Positions 14,267 through 22,834 are shown, numbered from the stretch's first letter. The stretch is 26,140 nt of DNA from DATLZB01 sp035574175 (GCA_035574175.1 DATLZB010000244.1:1-26140); one strand, 5' to 3'. Program-made: numbers and translations. Notes: generated by a model from the sequence alone, not told the origin.

Positions 14267-15613
14267 ATGAAGATCCGGAAGCCCCAAGGTCGCGGGCTGA
14301 CGCGCCGCGACGTCATTGCAACAGCGAGCGCCGCCGGAGTTGCGGCCAGCGTCGGGCCCTTCTTCCATGTCAACCCGGCCCGCGCTGCCAAGACGCTCCG
14401 CATCCTGCATTGGAGCCATTTCGTGCCCGGCTACGACAAATGGTTCAACGGCGAGTACACCAAGGAGTGGGGCAAGAAGAACGACACCGAGGTCATCGTC
14501 GACAACATCAACGTGGCCCTGATCGAATCGCGGGCCGCAGCCGAGGTCTCCGCCCAGAAAGGACACGACCTCGTCCTGTTCCTGGCGCCGCCTGCGGTGT
14601 TCGAGGATCAGGTCGTGCCGATGAACGAGGTGTACGCCGAGGTCGAAAAGAAGCACGGCAAGCCCATCGATCTCGCCGTGAAGAGCACCTACAATCCCAA
14701 GACCAAGCGGTACTTCGCCTTCTCCGATAGCTTCGTGCCCGACCCGGTCAACTATCGCACCGACCTGTGGGGCGACGTCGGCATGAAACCCGACACCTGG
14801 GACGACATCAGGATCGGCGGCAAGCGGATCAAGGACAAGCACCGTATCCCGGTCGGCATCGGACTGTCGGCCGAAATCGATACGGCCATGGCGATGCGAG
14901 CCATCATGTACTCGTTCGGCTCGCACGAGCAGAACGAGGAGGGTGAGCTCACCATCAACTCCAAGAATACGCTGGAGGCCCTGCGTTACGTGAAGGCGCT
15001 GTTTGAGGAGTGCATGACGCCGGAAGTGCTGGCCTGGGATGCCTCCTCCAACAACCGGCAGATGCTGGCCGGGCGCTCCTCGCTGGTGCTCAACGCCATC
15101 TCGGTCACCCGCACGGGCGAGAACAACAAGATGCCGATCCACGAGAAGATCGGCCTTGCCAAGGCTGCCAAAGGCCCCGTGCGCCGCATGGGTCTTGAGC
15201 ACGTCATGGACTGCTACGTGATCTGGAAGTTCTCGGAGAACATCCAGGGCGCGCAGAAGTTCCTGATCGACTACATCGACAACTTCAAGCAGGCGTTCAT
15301 GGCGAGCGAGTTCTACAATTTCCCCTGCTTCGCCAAGACCGTGCCCGACCTGAAGCAGCTCATCTCCAACGACAAGAAGGCGGTGCCGCCCGACAAGTAC
15401 GCGGTGCTCGAGGACGTGCTCGACTGGGCCACCAACGTGGGCTACCCCGGCTACTCCACGGCGGCCATCTCGGACACGTGGAACACTTGGTTGCTCAACA
15501 CCATGTTCGCCGAGGCAGCGACCGGAGCGGAGACGCCCGAGGATGCCCTGAAGAAGGCGGACGCCAAGATGAAGGCGATCTGGACCAAGTGGAAGGAGAA
15601 AGGGCTGATCTGA
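14267..15613 (+). CDS. ABC transporter family 1 solute-binding protein, Tat-exported
   Basis: A 448-residue extracellular solute-binding protein of family 1 (MalE/UgpB-like), delivering ligand to the permeases encoded downstream. The leader has a twin-arginine motif (LTRRDVIATAS, residues 11-21), a hydrophobic stretch and probable cleavage after PARA near residue 40, so it is likely exported folded by Tat. The mature start is KTLRILHWSHFVPGYDKWF, and GHDLVLFLAPPAVFEDQVVP is a typical hinge-region segment. A strong ribosome-binding site (GGAGGAAAA) precedes the ATG. The ligand is unknown: family 1 members bind sugars, glycerol-3-phosphate and others, and the neighbouring enzymes do not suggest sugar use. 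Confidence 0.9.
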   Translation: MKIRKPQGRGLTRRDVIATASAAGVAASVGPFFHVNPARAAKTLRILHWSHFVPGYDKWFNGEYTKEWGKKNDTEVIVDNINVALIESRAAAEVSAQKGHDLVLFLAPPAVFEDQVVPMNEVYAEVEKKHGKPIDLAVKSTYNPKTKRYFAFSDSFVPDPVNYRTDLWGDVGMKPDTWDDIRIGGKRIKDKHRIPVGIGLSAEIDTAMAMRAIMYSFGSHEQNEEGELTINSKNTLEALRYVKALFEECMTPEVLAWDASSNNRQMLAGRSSLVLNAISVTRTGENNKMPIHEKIGLAKAAKGPVRRMGLEHVMDCYVIWKFSENIQGAQKFLIDYIDNFKQAFMASEFYNFPCFAKTVPDLKQLISNDKKAVPPDKYAVLEDVLDWATNVGYPGYSTAAISDTWNTWLLNTMFAEAATGAETPEDALKKADAKMKAIWTKWKEKGLI

Positions 15614-15691
15614 CCCGGGGGCCAGCCCCTCGGGGTCCGCTCTTTTGGCGAGTCGTCCCCCATTGTGGCCGGCGCCGGCGCCGCCGGCCAC
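15612..15691. terminator. Tandem hairpins between binding-protein and ATPase genes
   Basis: An imperfect GC-rich hairpin starts at the binding-protein stop (15612-15636) and is followed by CGCTCTTTT. A second, perfect hairpin has 10-base arms GTGGCCGGCG (15665-15674) and CGCCGGCCAC (15682-15691) with a 7-base loop. Such structures after the first gene of binding-protein operons usually cause partial termination or protect upstream mRNA, so the receptor is made in excess over the membrane parts. That role is inferred from position. Confidence 0.5.
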
Positions 15692-15718
15692 TTCCTCAGT
15701 CAACTGTGAGGCCGCTCA

Positions 15719-16747
15719 ATGGCAACGGTCGAGGCGCGGCGCATCTTTAAACATTTCGACGAGGTCCGCGCCGTCGACGGCATCGACCTCGTCGCCAAGG
15801 AGGGCGAGTTTCTGGTCCTGCTCGGGCCCTCGGGCTGCGGCAAGACCACGCTCATGCGCCTGATCGCCGGGCTCGAGCGGCCGACGGCAGGCGACATCGT
15901 CATCGATGGAACCATCGTCAACGACCTGCCGCCGCGGGCGCGCAACATCGCCATGGTGTTCCAAAGTTATGCGCTCTACCCGCACCTGACGGTCGAGAAG
16001 AACATCGCATTCCCACTACGGGCCGTCGGGATGGACAAGGTGTCGATCCGCAAAAAGGTGGAATGGGCCGCGCGCATGTTCGGCATCGAACGTTTCCTCG
16101 ACCGCAAGCCGCGCCAGCTCTCGGGCGGCGAACGCCAGCGCGTGGCGCTGGCCCGTGCGGTGGTGCGCGAACCCGTCGTGTTCCTGCTCGACGAGCCTCT
16201 GTCCAATCTCGACGCCAAGCTGCGCAACTCTGCGCGCGACGAACTCAAGCAGTTCCAGCGCAATCTGGGTACCACGACGATCTACGTCACCCACGACCAG
16301 GCCGAAGCGATGGGGCTCGGCGACCGCATCGCCGTGCTCAATCAAGGCAGGGTCATCCAGATCGGCACCCCGCAGGAGATCTACGGGCGCCCGATCGACA
16401 CGTTCGTTGCCACCTTCATCGGCTCACCGCCCATGAACCTGGTCGAGGACGCGGCAGGCTACCTCGGCTTCCGCCCCGAGGCCTTCCTGCCGCGGGACGT
16501 GGAGGCAGCGGCTGAAGCGGCGGTGTTTCCATTCCGCGTCACCCGCATCGAGTATCTCGGCGCAGACCGCCTGGTCTACGGTGTGCTCGAGGGACGCGCG
16601 CCCGAGACCCACGCCATCTCCAAGATCCCCACCAACATCCGCGTCGAGATCGCAGCCGACCGCACCTACGACTTCGCGGTCCGCCGCAGCGACATTGCCG
16701 TGTTCGATCGGCAAAGCGGGCGCCGCCTTGAGAAGGGGGCGCTCTGA
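15719..16747 (+). CDS. ABC transporter ATP-binding protein (MalK/UgpC type)
   Basis: A 342-residue ATPase energising the importer. All nucleotide-binding motifs are present: Walker A GPSGCGKTT (about residues 37-45), Q-loop VFQSYALYPH, signature LSGGERQRVALARA, Walker B VVFLLDEPLSNLDA with the D-loop, and switch His in TIYVTHDQAEAM. GSPPMNLV marks the start of the C-terminal regulatory domain. Here only a few residues separate PPMNLV from GFRPEAF, where MalK-type proteins usually have some 30-40, so the regulatory (TOBE) domain is shortened. Its stop shares one base with the next gene's ATG (TGATG). Confidence 0.95.
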   Translation: MATVEARRIFKHFDEVRAVDGIDLVAKEGEFLVLLGPSGCGKTTLMRLIAGLERPTAGDIVIDGTIVNDLPPRARNIAMVFQSYALYPHLTVEKNIAFPLRAVGMDKVSIRKKVEWAARMFGIERFLDRKPRQLSGGERQRVALARAVVREPVVFLLDEPLSNLDAKLRNSARDELKQFQRNLGTTTIYVTHDQAEAMGLGDRIAVLNQGRVIQIGTPQEIYGRPIDTFVATFIGSPPMNLVEDAAGYLGFRPEAFLPRDVEAAAEAAVFPFRVTRIEYLGADRLVYGVLEGRAPETHAISKIPTNIRVEIAADRTYDFAVRRSDIAVFDRQSGRRLEKGAL

Positions 16748-17673
16748 TGCCGGCGGCTCCCATCACCGCCGTCGCTCCCGCCGCCGGAAGCCTCGTCGAC
16801 AACGAGCGCTGGTTGTGGCGGGCCATGTTGGCGCCGGCCATTGTCTACATCGTGCTGTTGGTCGGCCTCCCGTTCTTCCTGTCCATCTACTACAGCATGT
16901 CGAACGTGACGGTGGCGAGCCGGGAGACCTCGTTCGTCGGCCTGGAGAACTTCCGACGGGTAATGGACAACCCCACCTTCTGGCTGGCGCTGCGCAACAC
17001 CATCATCATCACGCTCGCCTCGCAGTTCTTCATTCTGGTGCTGGCCAACGTGCTGGCCATGGCGCTGAATGCCGACTTCCGAGGCAAGTGGCTGGTGCGG
17101 CTTCTCATTTTGCTGCCGTGGGTGGCGCCGATCTCGCTCGGCGCCATCGGCTGGCTGTGGATCTACGATTCCATCTACTCGATCATCAACTGGACGGCGC
17201 GGGCCGTCGGCATCCTCTCGGCGGACCAGTGGCCGATTTGGCTCGGCGACCCGATCCTCGCCAAAATCTCCATCATCGTCCTCAACGTGTGGCGCCTATT
17301 GCCGCTTGCCACCGTCATCATCCTCGCAGGGCTGACCTCAATCCCGCAGGACATCCACGATGCGGCGCAGGTCGACGGCGCCGGATTTTGGCGCCGCCAC
17401 TTCCAGATCACGGCGCCGCTCGTGCTGCCCATTACCTTGGTGGCGCTTTTGTTCGGCATCATCTTCACGTTCACCGACATGATCATCGTGTTCGTGCTCA
17501 CGCGCGGCGGGCCTTATGACACCACGCAGGTGATCGCCAGCTGGGCCTACTATACCGGTATCCAGGCAGGCGACCTGTCGGGCGGCGCGGCCATCTCTCT
17601 GTTCATGTTCCCGGTGCTCGCGGCCGTCGCCATCCTGTTCTTGCGGCTCGCACGGCGCGCGGAGGTGACCTGA
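16747..17673 (+). CDS. ABC transporter permease, MalF/UgpA type
   Basis: A 308-residue inner-membrane subunit of the importer with six membrane helices: one near residues 20-45, then a cluster from about residue 80 to the end. The ATPase-docking EAA loop is recognisable as IHDAAQVDGAGFWRRHFQIT followed by APLVLP. It is coupled by one-base TGATG overlaps to both the ATPase and the second permease gene. The first helix is preceded by a Pro/Ala-rich cytoplasmic tail of about 20 residues. Confidence 0.93.
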   Translation: MPAAPITAVAPAAGSLVDNERWLWRAMLAPAIVYIVLLVGLPFFLSIYYSMSNVTVASRETSFVGLENFRRVMDNPTFWLALRNTIIITLASQFFILVLANVLAMALNADFRGKWLVRLLILLPWVAPISLGAIGWLWIYDSIYSIINWTARAVGILSADQWPIWLGDPILAKISIIVLNVWRLLPLATVIILAGLTSIPQDIHDAAQVDGAGFWRRHFQITAPLVLPITLVALLFGIIFTFTDMIIVFVLTRGGPYDTTQVIASWAYYTGIQAGDLSGGAAISLFMFPVLAAVAILFLRLARRAEVT

Positions 17674-18527
17674 TGGCGATCACCGCCGCACGCGCGCAGC
17701 GCATCGCCCAGCTCGCCGGGCACAGGGCGCTGCTGGTGTTCTTCGTTACGTTTCTAGCGTTTCCCTTCTACTGGATGCTGATCACGGCGTTCAAAACAAC
17801 CAATGACCTGCACGATACGACGAAGAACCCCTACCTGTTCAACGATCCGCCGACGCTCGAGCACCTCAGCGTGCTGTTCCACGATACCGCCTACCTGCAG
17901 TGGCTGCTCAACACGGCCTTCGTCGGGCTTGCGGTCGTGCTCATCACGCTGGCCCTCGCCATTCCGGCCGGCTATGCGCTGGCGCGAATGACGGGTCACT
18001 GGGCGCAGACGCTCGGCATCGCCATCTTCCTCACCTACCTGGTGCCGCCCACGATCCTGTTCATTCCGTTCGCGCGGATCGTTGCCGATCTCGGGCTCCA
18101 GGACTCGCTGTGGTCACTGGTGCTCGTCTATCCGAGCTTCACGGTACCGTTTTCGACGTGGCTGCTGATGGGCTTCTTCAAGTCGATCCCGCGCGATCTT
18201 GAAGATGCGGCCATGATCGACGGAATGTCGCGGCTCGGCGCTTTCATCAAGGTGGTGATGCCGATCTCGCTCGCCGGCATCCTTACCACCGTGATCTTCA
18301 CCTTCACGCTGGTGACGCAGGAGTTCGTTTACGGCGTCACCTTCATCACCTCGCTCAACAGCTACACGGTGAGCGTCGGTGTGCCCACCTTCCTGGTGCG
18401 CGGCGACGTCTACTTCTGGGGCTCGATGATGGCCGCCTGTCTGATCGCCAGCGTGCCGATCGCCGTCATCTACAATTTCTTCGTCGACCGCTTCGTGGCC
18501 GGTTTCACGGTCGGCGCCGTGAAATAG
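17673..18527 (+). CDS. ABC transporter permease, MalG/UgpE type
   Basis: The second membrane subunit, 284 residues with six helices. Family features are AFPFYWMLITAFKTTNDL after the first helix, and the EAA loop DLEDAAMIDGMSRLGAFIKV followed by VMPISLAG. The C-terminus FVDRFVAGFTVGAVK is the classic ending of MalG-like permeases. It starts by TGATG overlap with the preceding permease and is the last transporter gene. The TIR gene follows after 81 bases on the same strand. Confidence 0.94.
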   Translation: MAITAARAQRIAQLAGHRALLVFFVTFLAFPFYWMLITAFKTTNDLHDTTKNPYLFNDPPTLEHLSVLFHDTAYLQWLLNTAFVGLAVVLITLALAIPAGYALARMTGHWAQTLGIAIFLTYLVPPTILFIPFARIVADLGLQDSLWSLVLVYPSFTVPFSTWLLMGFFKSIPRDLEDAAMIDGMSRLGAFIKVVMPISLAGILTTVIFTFTLVTQEFVYGVTFITSLNSYTVSVGVPTFLVRGDVYFWGSMMAACLIASVPIAVIYNFFVDRFVAGFTVGAVK

Positions 18528-18608
18528 CCGCGCCGCGCCGGGTTGCCCGTTGGACAGGCCGGGGGGCCGCCGATATCCTGTGCCCGGACCGAGGGAGGGG
18601 GGCGCACC

Positions 18609-20462
18609 GTGTCCAGTGTATTCGTTTCCTATGCCCGCAAGGATTGGCCGGTCGCCGAAGCGCTGGTGAAGGAGCTGCAGGCCAAGGGCTTCGATGTGTG
18701 GTGGGACCGCGAGCTCGTCGGCGGCGCCGCATTCCATAGCCAGCTCGCCGAAAAGCTCGATGCGGCCCGCGCCGTGATCGTGCTCTGGTCCGAGCATGCG
18801 GTGCGCTCCGACTGGGTGGTCGGGGAAGCGCGCCGCGCTCTCGAAGCCGGAAAGCTGGTGGCGACCCGGCTGCCGGGTGTGCGCTTCAATCAGATCCCGG
18901 AGCGCTTCCGCGACCAGCAGACCGAGGATGTGGCCGACCTCGACAAGATCGCGCGTGCTCTTCGCTCCCTCGGCGTCGACGCGAACATCCAGTCGAACGA
19001 GATCAGTCGCCCCGAGCCGGGCGACCGCATCGCTCAGTCGATCCGGGCTCTTGCCCGTCTCGACACCCCTCGCGTCAGCCACTTCCTTCCGATCGTCATC
19101 CTGATCCTCGCCCTGTTCCTCGGCACCGCCTTCGTGATGGTCGCACAGGCGATCGGCATCGGATTCGTGCCGTGGGTCGCGGAGGGCTCAGGCACGGGCA
19201 TGCGCAGCAAACAGGTCGGCTACGTGATGGCGTTCAACTGGAGCCTCGCCGGCATCGTCCTGTTTCCCATGGCGTGGGCGCTCATCGCGCACGTGTTCGG
19301 CTCGCTCACCGACATTCGCCGCGAGGCGGTGCGGGCGCAGATGGTGGTTAGCACCGCCTTCGAGCCGATCCGGGAGAACGACGAGGCGCTCGACCGCCTG
19401 TTCCGGGACGTCCGCCGCGTGACGTGGACGCTGGTTGCCGTCGTCACCGGCCTCGTCGCTGTCGTCTCGCTCACGGATTTCTACGGTGGCGTCGCAAGGG
19501 TCTATCTTGACGGCGCCATCGCGGGCGCCATCAACCGGATCGGACCCGGCGCGCCCGTTCCGCTCGCGCACGACTTCATCCTGAGAGACTGGTCCATCGC
19601 CACATTTCTCGCCCGCGCCGACGGCGTCAGCGTGGACAGCACGGCGAATTTCGTGTTCAGCGCCGTTGCCTATGTCACCTACCCCATGCTCGGCGCCGGC
19701 ATCCTGTTCTCGTACTTCCTGGTGCTCACCGGTTTCGGCATGCTGCTGATGCCGGGCGCTGCCGGCAAGTACGGCCTGATGCTGCTGCCCGATATCGGCT
19801 CGAGCGACGCAAGGCGCGGGTTCGAAGCCTTCTCCGAGCTCTTCGCGCACTCGGTATCGATCATGGCATTGAGCTTCTGCTGCGCCTATCTCATGCAGCT
19901 TCAAAACTACTATCTCCGCGTGGAGGCACCGACACTTTGGGCCTTTCTCACCCCTGACCTCGCCGGCGCCTGGCAGAACTTTTCCGCAGGCCGATTTGCC
20001 GATGGACTGGACGACCTGATCGGCAACGCCTTCGCCGAGCGCACGCCGCACAGCGCGCTGCTCGGTATCGTGACGTGGTTCGCGACCGCGTTCATGCCCC
20101 TCGTTCTGCTCGGCGTCGCCTACCTGCTGCTGCGTGCAAGTGCACTGCGTGGGCGACGGCGTATGCTGCGCGAGATCGAGCAGGCCGGCATGAGCGGTCT
20201 GCTGAAGCTCACGGACCTGCCCGAGGCGGAGGTCAAGCGCCGGCTTGCCAACATGCGCATCTGGCCGCTGAGCTGGCCACGGCTCAATGCACTGGTGCTG
20301 TGGTACGGGCTGCTGATGACGGGCCTGGTGTTCTACAAGCTTGGGTTCCTGTTCATGTTGGCGACGTTGGTGCTGGTGGCCGGCGTCACCATCAACAGCT
20401 TCCATGCGCCGGTGTTGTCCGACACCGAGGAACTTGCCCGCGAAAAGGTCCGCAAGGTGTAA
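18609..20462 (+). CDS. TIR-domain protein with multi-pass membrane C-terminus
   Basis: A 617-residue protein. Residues 1-125 form a TIR domain: VFVSYARKDWPVAEALVKEL, FDVWWDRELVGGAAFHSQLA and IVLWSEHAVRSDWVVGEARR. Glu73 in WVVGEA sits where NADase TIR domains such as SARM1 have the catalytic Glu, so NAD+ cleavage is possible. The remainder has about eight membrane segments (roughly 159-180, 204-230, 272-290, 346-382, 415-435, 484-508 and a pair at 560-600), with a soluble, charged stretch at 231-271 and another at 511-550. I recognise no known family in the membrane part. The start is GTG at 18609 after GAGGGAGGGG. The topology suggests the TIR is anchored at the inner face. Role unknown: immunity effector, stress sensor or signalling. 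Confidence 0.88.
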   Translation: MSSVFVSYARKDWPVAEALVKELQAKGFDVWWDRELVGGAAFHSQLAEKLDAARAVIVLWSEHAVRSDWVVGEARRALEAGKLVATRLPGVRFNQIPERFRDQQTEDVADLDKIARALRSLGVDANIQSNEISRPEPGDRIAQSIRALARLDTPRVSHFLPIVILILALFLGTAFVMVAQAIGIGFVPWVAEGSGTGMRSKQVGYVMAFNWSLAGIVLFPMAWALIAHVFGSLTDIRREAVRAQMVVSTAFEPIRENDEALDRLFRDVRRVTWTLVAVVTGLVAVVSLTDFYGGVARVYLDGAIAGAINRIGPGAPVPLAHDFILRDWSIATFLARADGVSVDSTANFVFSAVAYVTYPMLGAGILFSYFLVLTGFGMLLMPGAAGKYGLMLLPDIGSSDARRGFEAFSELFAHSVSIMALSFCCAYLMQLQNYYLRVEAPTLWAFLTPDLAGAWQNFSAGRFADGLDDLIGNAFAERTPHSALLGIVTWFATAFMPLVLLGVAYLLLRASALRGRRRMLREIEQAGMSGLLKLTDLPEAEVKRRLANMRIWPLSWPRLNALVLWYGLLMTGLVFYKLGFLFMLATLVLVAGVTINSFHAPVLSDTEELAREKVRKV

Positions 20463-20484
20463 GCGGCCATGCCCTGCCGCAGGT

Positions 20485-21015
20485 CTAGCTTTGAGGTTTC
20501 AGGCCCGCGACGTAGTGCTTCCAACGCCGCTGGTAGATCCGAGCCGCCTCCTTGAGGCGCGCGACGTCGGCCTCGTCAAGCTCGCGCACGACCCGCCCCG
20601 GCGCACCGAGCACCAGCGAGCGCGGTGGGATGCTCTTGCCCTCGGGCACCAGGGCGTGCGCGCCGACGATGCTCTCCTCGCCGATCACGGCGCCGTTCAG
20701 GACAATGGCACCGATGCCGACAAGGCTGAGGCGGCCAACCGTGCAACCATGCAGCATGGCCATGTGGCCGATGGTGCAGTCGGGGCCGATGGTGAGCGGA
20801 AAGCCGGGATCGGTGTGCAGCACGCAACCGTCCTGCACGTTGGAGCCGCTGCCAATGCGGATCGGCTCGTTGTCGCCGCGCAGCACCGCACCGAACCAGA
20901 TGCTGACCTCGGGCTCGATGACCACCTTGCCGATCAGGGTCGCGGTCGGCGCCACCCAATAACGGTCCTCGCCTGGCGTCTCGACCGCCGCCTCACCGAG
21001 CCTGTAGAGCGTCAT
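20485..21015 (-). CDS. Gamma-carbonic-anhydrase-like protein (left-handed beta-helix)
   Basis: A 176-residue hexapeptide-repeat protein of the gamma-carbonic anhydrase/YrdA/PaaY group. Hexad repeats such as IGKVVIEPEVSIWFGAVLRGD and VQDGCVLHTDPGFPLTIGPD build the beta-helix. The metal-binding His residues appear in VLHTD, TIGHMAM and MLHGCTVG, the family pattern of one plus two His on neighbouring turns. Activity as a carbonic anhydrase or as a CoA thioesterase is not decidable from sequence. The ATG at 21015 starts the conserved protein (MTLYRLGEAA); an upstream GTG at 21039 is less likely. It sits 26 bases after the DUF3126 gene and converges with the TIR gene. Confidence 0.88.
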   Translation of the reverse strand: MTLYRLGEAAVETPGEDRYWVAPTATLIGKVVIEPEVSIWFGAVLRGDNEPIRIGSGSNVQDGCVLHTDPGFPLTIGPDCTIGHMAMLHGCTVGRLSLVGIGAIVLNGAVIGEESIVGAHALVPEGKSIPPRSLVLGAPGRVVRELDEADVARLKEAARIYQRRWKHYVAGLKPQS

Positions 21016-21041
21016 TCGATGCCCCCGAGCCGCCGTCACCG

Positions 21042-21263
21042 TCAGTCGTTCTCGAGGTCGAGATCGATGATGACGAGTTGAAGCTGGAAGGAGACATCGC
21101 CGTCCTCGTCTTCCCGATAGATTGGGGCGAGGTAGTCCTCGCCGATGAATACCTCGGCCATGTCGGATTTGCGGGAATTCGGCACGATACGCACGGCCTC
21201 GGTCCGAAAGAGCTTGCGCAAGTATTTCTCTAGGCGAGGAATGTCCTGTTTGATGTGAGCCAT
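21042..21263 (-). CDS. DUF3126 family small protein
   Basis: A 73-residue acidic protein beginning MAHIKQDIPRLEKYLRKLF and ending QLQLVIIDLDLEND. This is the DUF3126 family, small alphaproteobacterial proteins of unknown function commonly found beside cysE. The centre, MAEVFIGEDYLAPIYREDED, suggests a compact alpha/beta fold. It lies 53 bases downstream of cysE on the same strand. Longer frames through this region are the antisense or offset reading of cysE and can be ignored. Confidence 0.88.
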   Translation of the reverse strand: MAHIKQDIPRLEKYLRKLFRTEAVRIVPNSRKSDMAEVFIGEDYLAPIYREDEDGDVSFQLQLVIIDLDLEND

Positions 21264-21316
21264 TGGTGGCCTCTGTTGCGCGGCCGCCTCTAGCCGCCGT
21301 TGCTGGATGGAGGCCC

Positions 21317-22159
21317 TCAGCGCCCGCCGCAGCCGCAGTCGTCGGGCTCGATGCGCTGGTCCATGGTGCGGGCGGGCTCCGGGCAACCGGCTGGCCCGAT
21401 CTCTCTTGCGGGCACGCCGGCTACCGTGGTCTTCGGCGGCACATCCTTGAGCACGACGCTGCCGGCGGCCACCCGGGAGCAATCGCCGATCCTGATGTTG
21501 CCGAGCACCTTGGCGCCGGCCCCGAGCAGCACGTTGGCGCCGATCTTGGGATGGCGGTCGCCGCGCTCCTTGCCGGTCCCGCCGAGCGTCACGTTCTGCA
21601 GGATGGAGCAGTTGTCGCCGACAACCGCCGTCTCGCCGATGACGATGCCGGTACCGTGGTCGAGCATGATGCCAAGCCCGATGCGGGCGGCGGGATTGAT
21701 GTCGACGGCGAAGATGCGCGAACTTTGGCTCTGCAGATAAAGCGCGAAGTCGCGCCGGCCCTCCTTCCACAACTCATGCGCGAAGCGGTGCGTGGCGAGC
21801 GCGTGGAAGCCTTTGAAGTAGAGGAGCGGCTCCAGATAGCGATGGCAGGCCGGGTCGCGGTCGTAGACGGCGGCGAGGTCGGCGCGGAAGGCGCGCCCGA
21901 GATCAGGGTTCTTTTCGAGGACGCCGGCGAAGGTCTGGCCGATCAGCCCGGCATCGACGTCCCAATGATTGAGCCGCTGAGCCAAGCGGTGACAGACCGC
22001 ATCCTCCAACCGTTCCTGGTTGAGCACGGTCGCGAAAATGAACCCGCCGAGCGCGGGCTCCGCCCGCACCGCTTCCTCGGCCTCCCGGCGCAACGTCTCC
22101 CAAATGGGATCGACCGACTTTAACCGACCCTGGGCCACCGGCTGCGAGGTTCTTGCCAT
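21317..22159 (-). CDS. cysE: Serine O-acetyltransferase
   Basis: CysE transfers acetyl from acetyl-CoA to L-serine, the committed step of cysteine synthesis, in the cytoplasm. The 280-residue product has the N-terminal helical domain (WETLRREAEEAVRAEPALGG) and the C-terminal left-handed beta-helix. Diagnostic motifs are VDINPAARIGLGIMLDHGTG, including the catalytic Asp-His pair, then VGDNCSILQNVTLGGTGKER and GDRHPKIG. An unusual Cys-rich tail, DDCGCGGR, follows the usual end. The ATG has AAGGAG upstream at good spacing. Confidence 0.96.
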   Translation of the reverse strand: MARTSQPVAQGRLKSVDPIWETLRREAEEAVRAEPALGGFIFATVLNQERLEDAVCHRLAQRLNHWDVDAGLIGQTFAGVLEKNPDLGRAFRADLAAVYDRDPACHRYLEPLLYFKGFHALATHRFAHELWKEGRRDFALYLQSQSSRIFAVDINPAARIGLGIMLDHGTGIVIGETAVVGDNCSILQNVTLGGTGKERGDRHPKIGANVLLGAGAKVLGNIRIGDCSRVAAGSVVLKDVPPKTTVAGVPAREIGPAGCPEPARTMDQRIEPDDCGCGGR

Positions 22160-22750
22160 CTTGCGCTCCTTGGGCCAGGCACCGCTCCGGCCCGGATGCG
22201 AACCGCCCTCAGCACTGACGACAGCACCTAACGAGGGCGCTCACCCAAGTCAACGTAGGCTGGGGGGCAGCGAGGCAGCAAGCCGTGCTAAGGCTGTCTT
22301 GAGAGAGGCATAAAGCGTGAGCGAAGGCGGCCTTAACCAAGTCCTGGCCCATGCTTGGCGTTCGCCAACCTGACAACTCTCTGGCATGCATCATCACGTT
22401 GGCCGCCCGGTCAAGTCACGGGGAGCCGTTCTGCTCGGCAAGAATTTCGACCGTGGCCCGTCAGGCACAGGTACTTCTGGAGTTGTACCGGTGCTTTTCT
22501 CCCGCCGAGCGGATTGGGCGGGCTTATGTCGCTTGTATCTCTTCCGTTATTAATCAAGTGTTACTCAAGTAACACTGTGTCGTTGCTGCAAAAAGCCAAG
22601 GAACCGTCACAACGTATCATTGAGCGACGCTGAATTGATGCGGCGCAAAACCTTTTCCCTCTTGTATTTCTGAGCAACCCGTCAGTATCTTTCGATCCGC
22701 GCGGTTCATGCCGTGCATCCCAGCGCCGATAACCGGCAAAGGAGGCACCG
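22160..22750. other. Long intergenic region upstream of cysE
   Basis: Nearly 600 bases between the cysE start and a small plus-strand ORF. No gene with a ribosome-binding site or family features was found; the open frames give low-complexity translations. The part from about 22530 is noticeably richer in A and T than the rest of the window and contains the palindrome at 22557-22576, so it probably carries promoter and control sequences for cysE and for the microprotein gene. Confidence 0.5.
22557..22576. promoter_or_regulatory. Perfect 8-bp inverted repeat, possible operator
   Basis: AGTGTTACTCAAGTAACACT has two perfect 8-base arms around TCAA. It lies in AT-rich DNA about 175 bases upstream of the microprotein ORF and about 400 bases upstream of cysE. 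No T-tract follows, so an operator is more likely than a terminator. A flanking TCAAGT makes a partial direct repeat as well. Confidence 0.4.
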
Positions 22751-22834
22751 ATGAACCTGTCCTTACGGCTGAACGTGCTGATGGCGCTTCTGTCATTTGG
22801 GCTCATCGCTGCAATCGTGTTCGGGATGGTTTGA
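22751..22834 (+). CDS. 27-residue single-helix membrane microprotein
   Basis: A short ORF preceded by a near-perfect ribosome-binding site (AAAGGAGG, six bases before ATG). The product starts MNLSLRLNVLMALLSFGLI and ends in VFGMV, about 18 hydrophobic residues after a short basic N-terminus: a single membrane helix. It is followed within 60 bases by a strong intrinsic terminator on the same strand, giving a complete small transcription unit in otherwise empty DNA. The function is unknown. The combination of ribosome-binding site, helix and terminator makes chance unlikely. Confidence 0.65.
   Translation: MNLSLRLNVLMALLSFGLIAAIVFGMV

Noticed and set aside
14216..15703. 495-codon minus-strand frame opposite the ABC binding-protein gene
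   Set aside because: Low-complexity Val/Gly/Leu/Asp/His-rich translation; the plus-strand gene has a Tat signal, ribosome-binding site and family features.
22351..22633. Overlapping 73- and 92-codon plus-strand frames upstream of the microprotein
   Set aside because: Neither has a ribosome-binding site or a recognisable domain, and both run through the AT-rich palindrome region.
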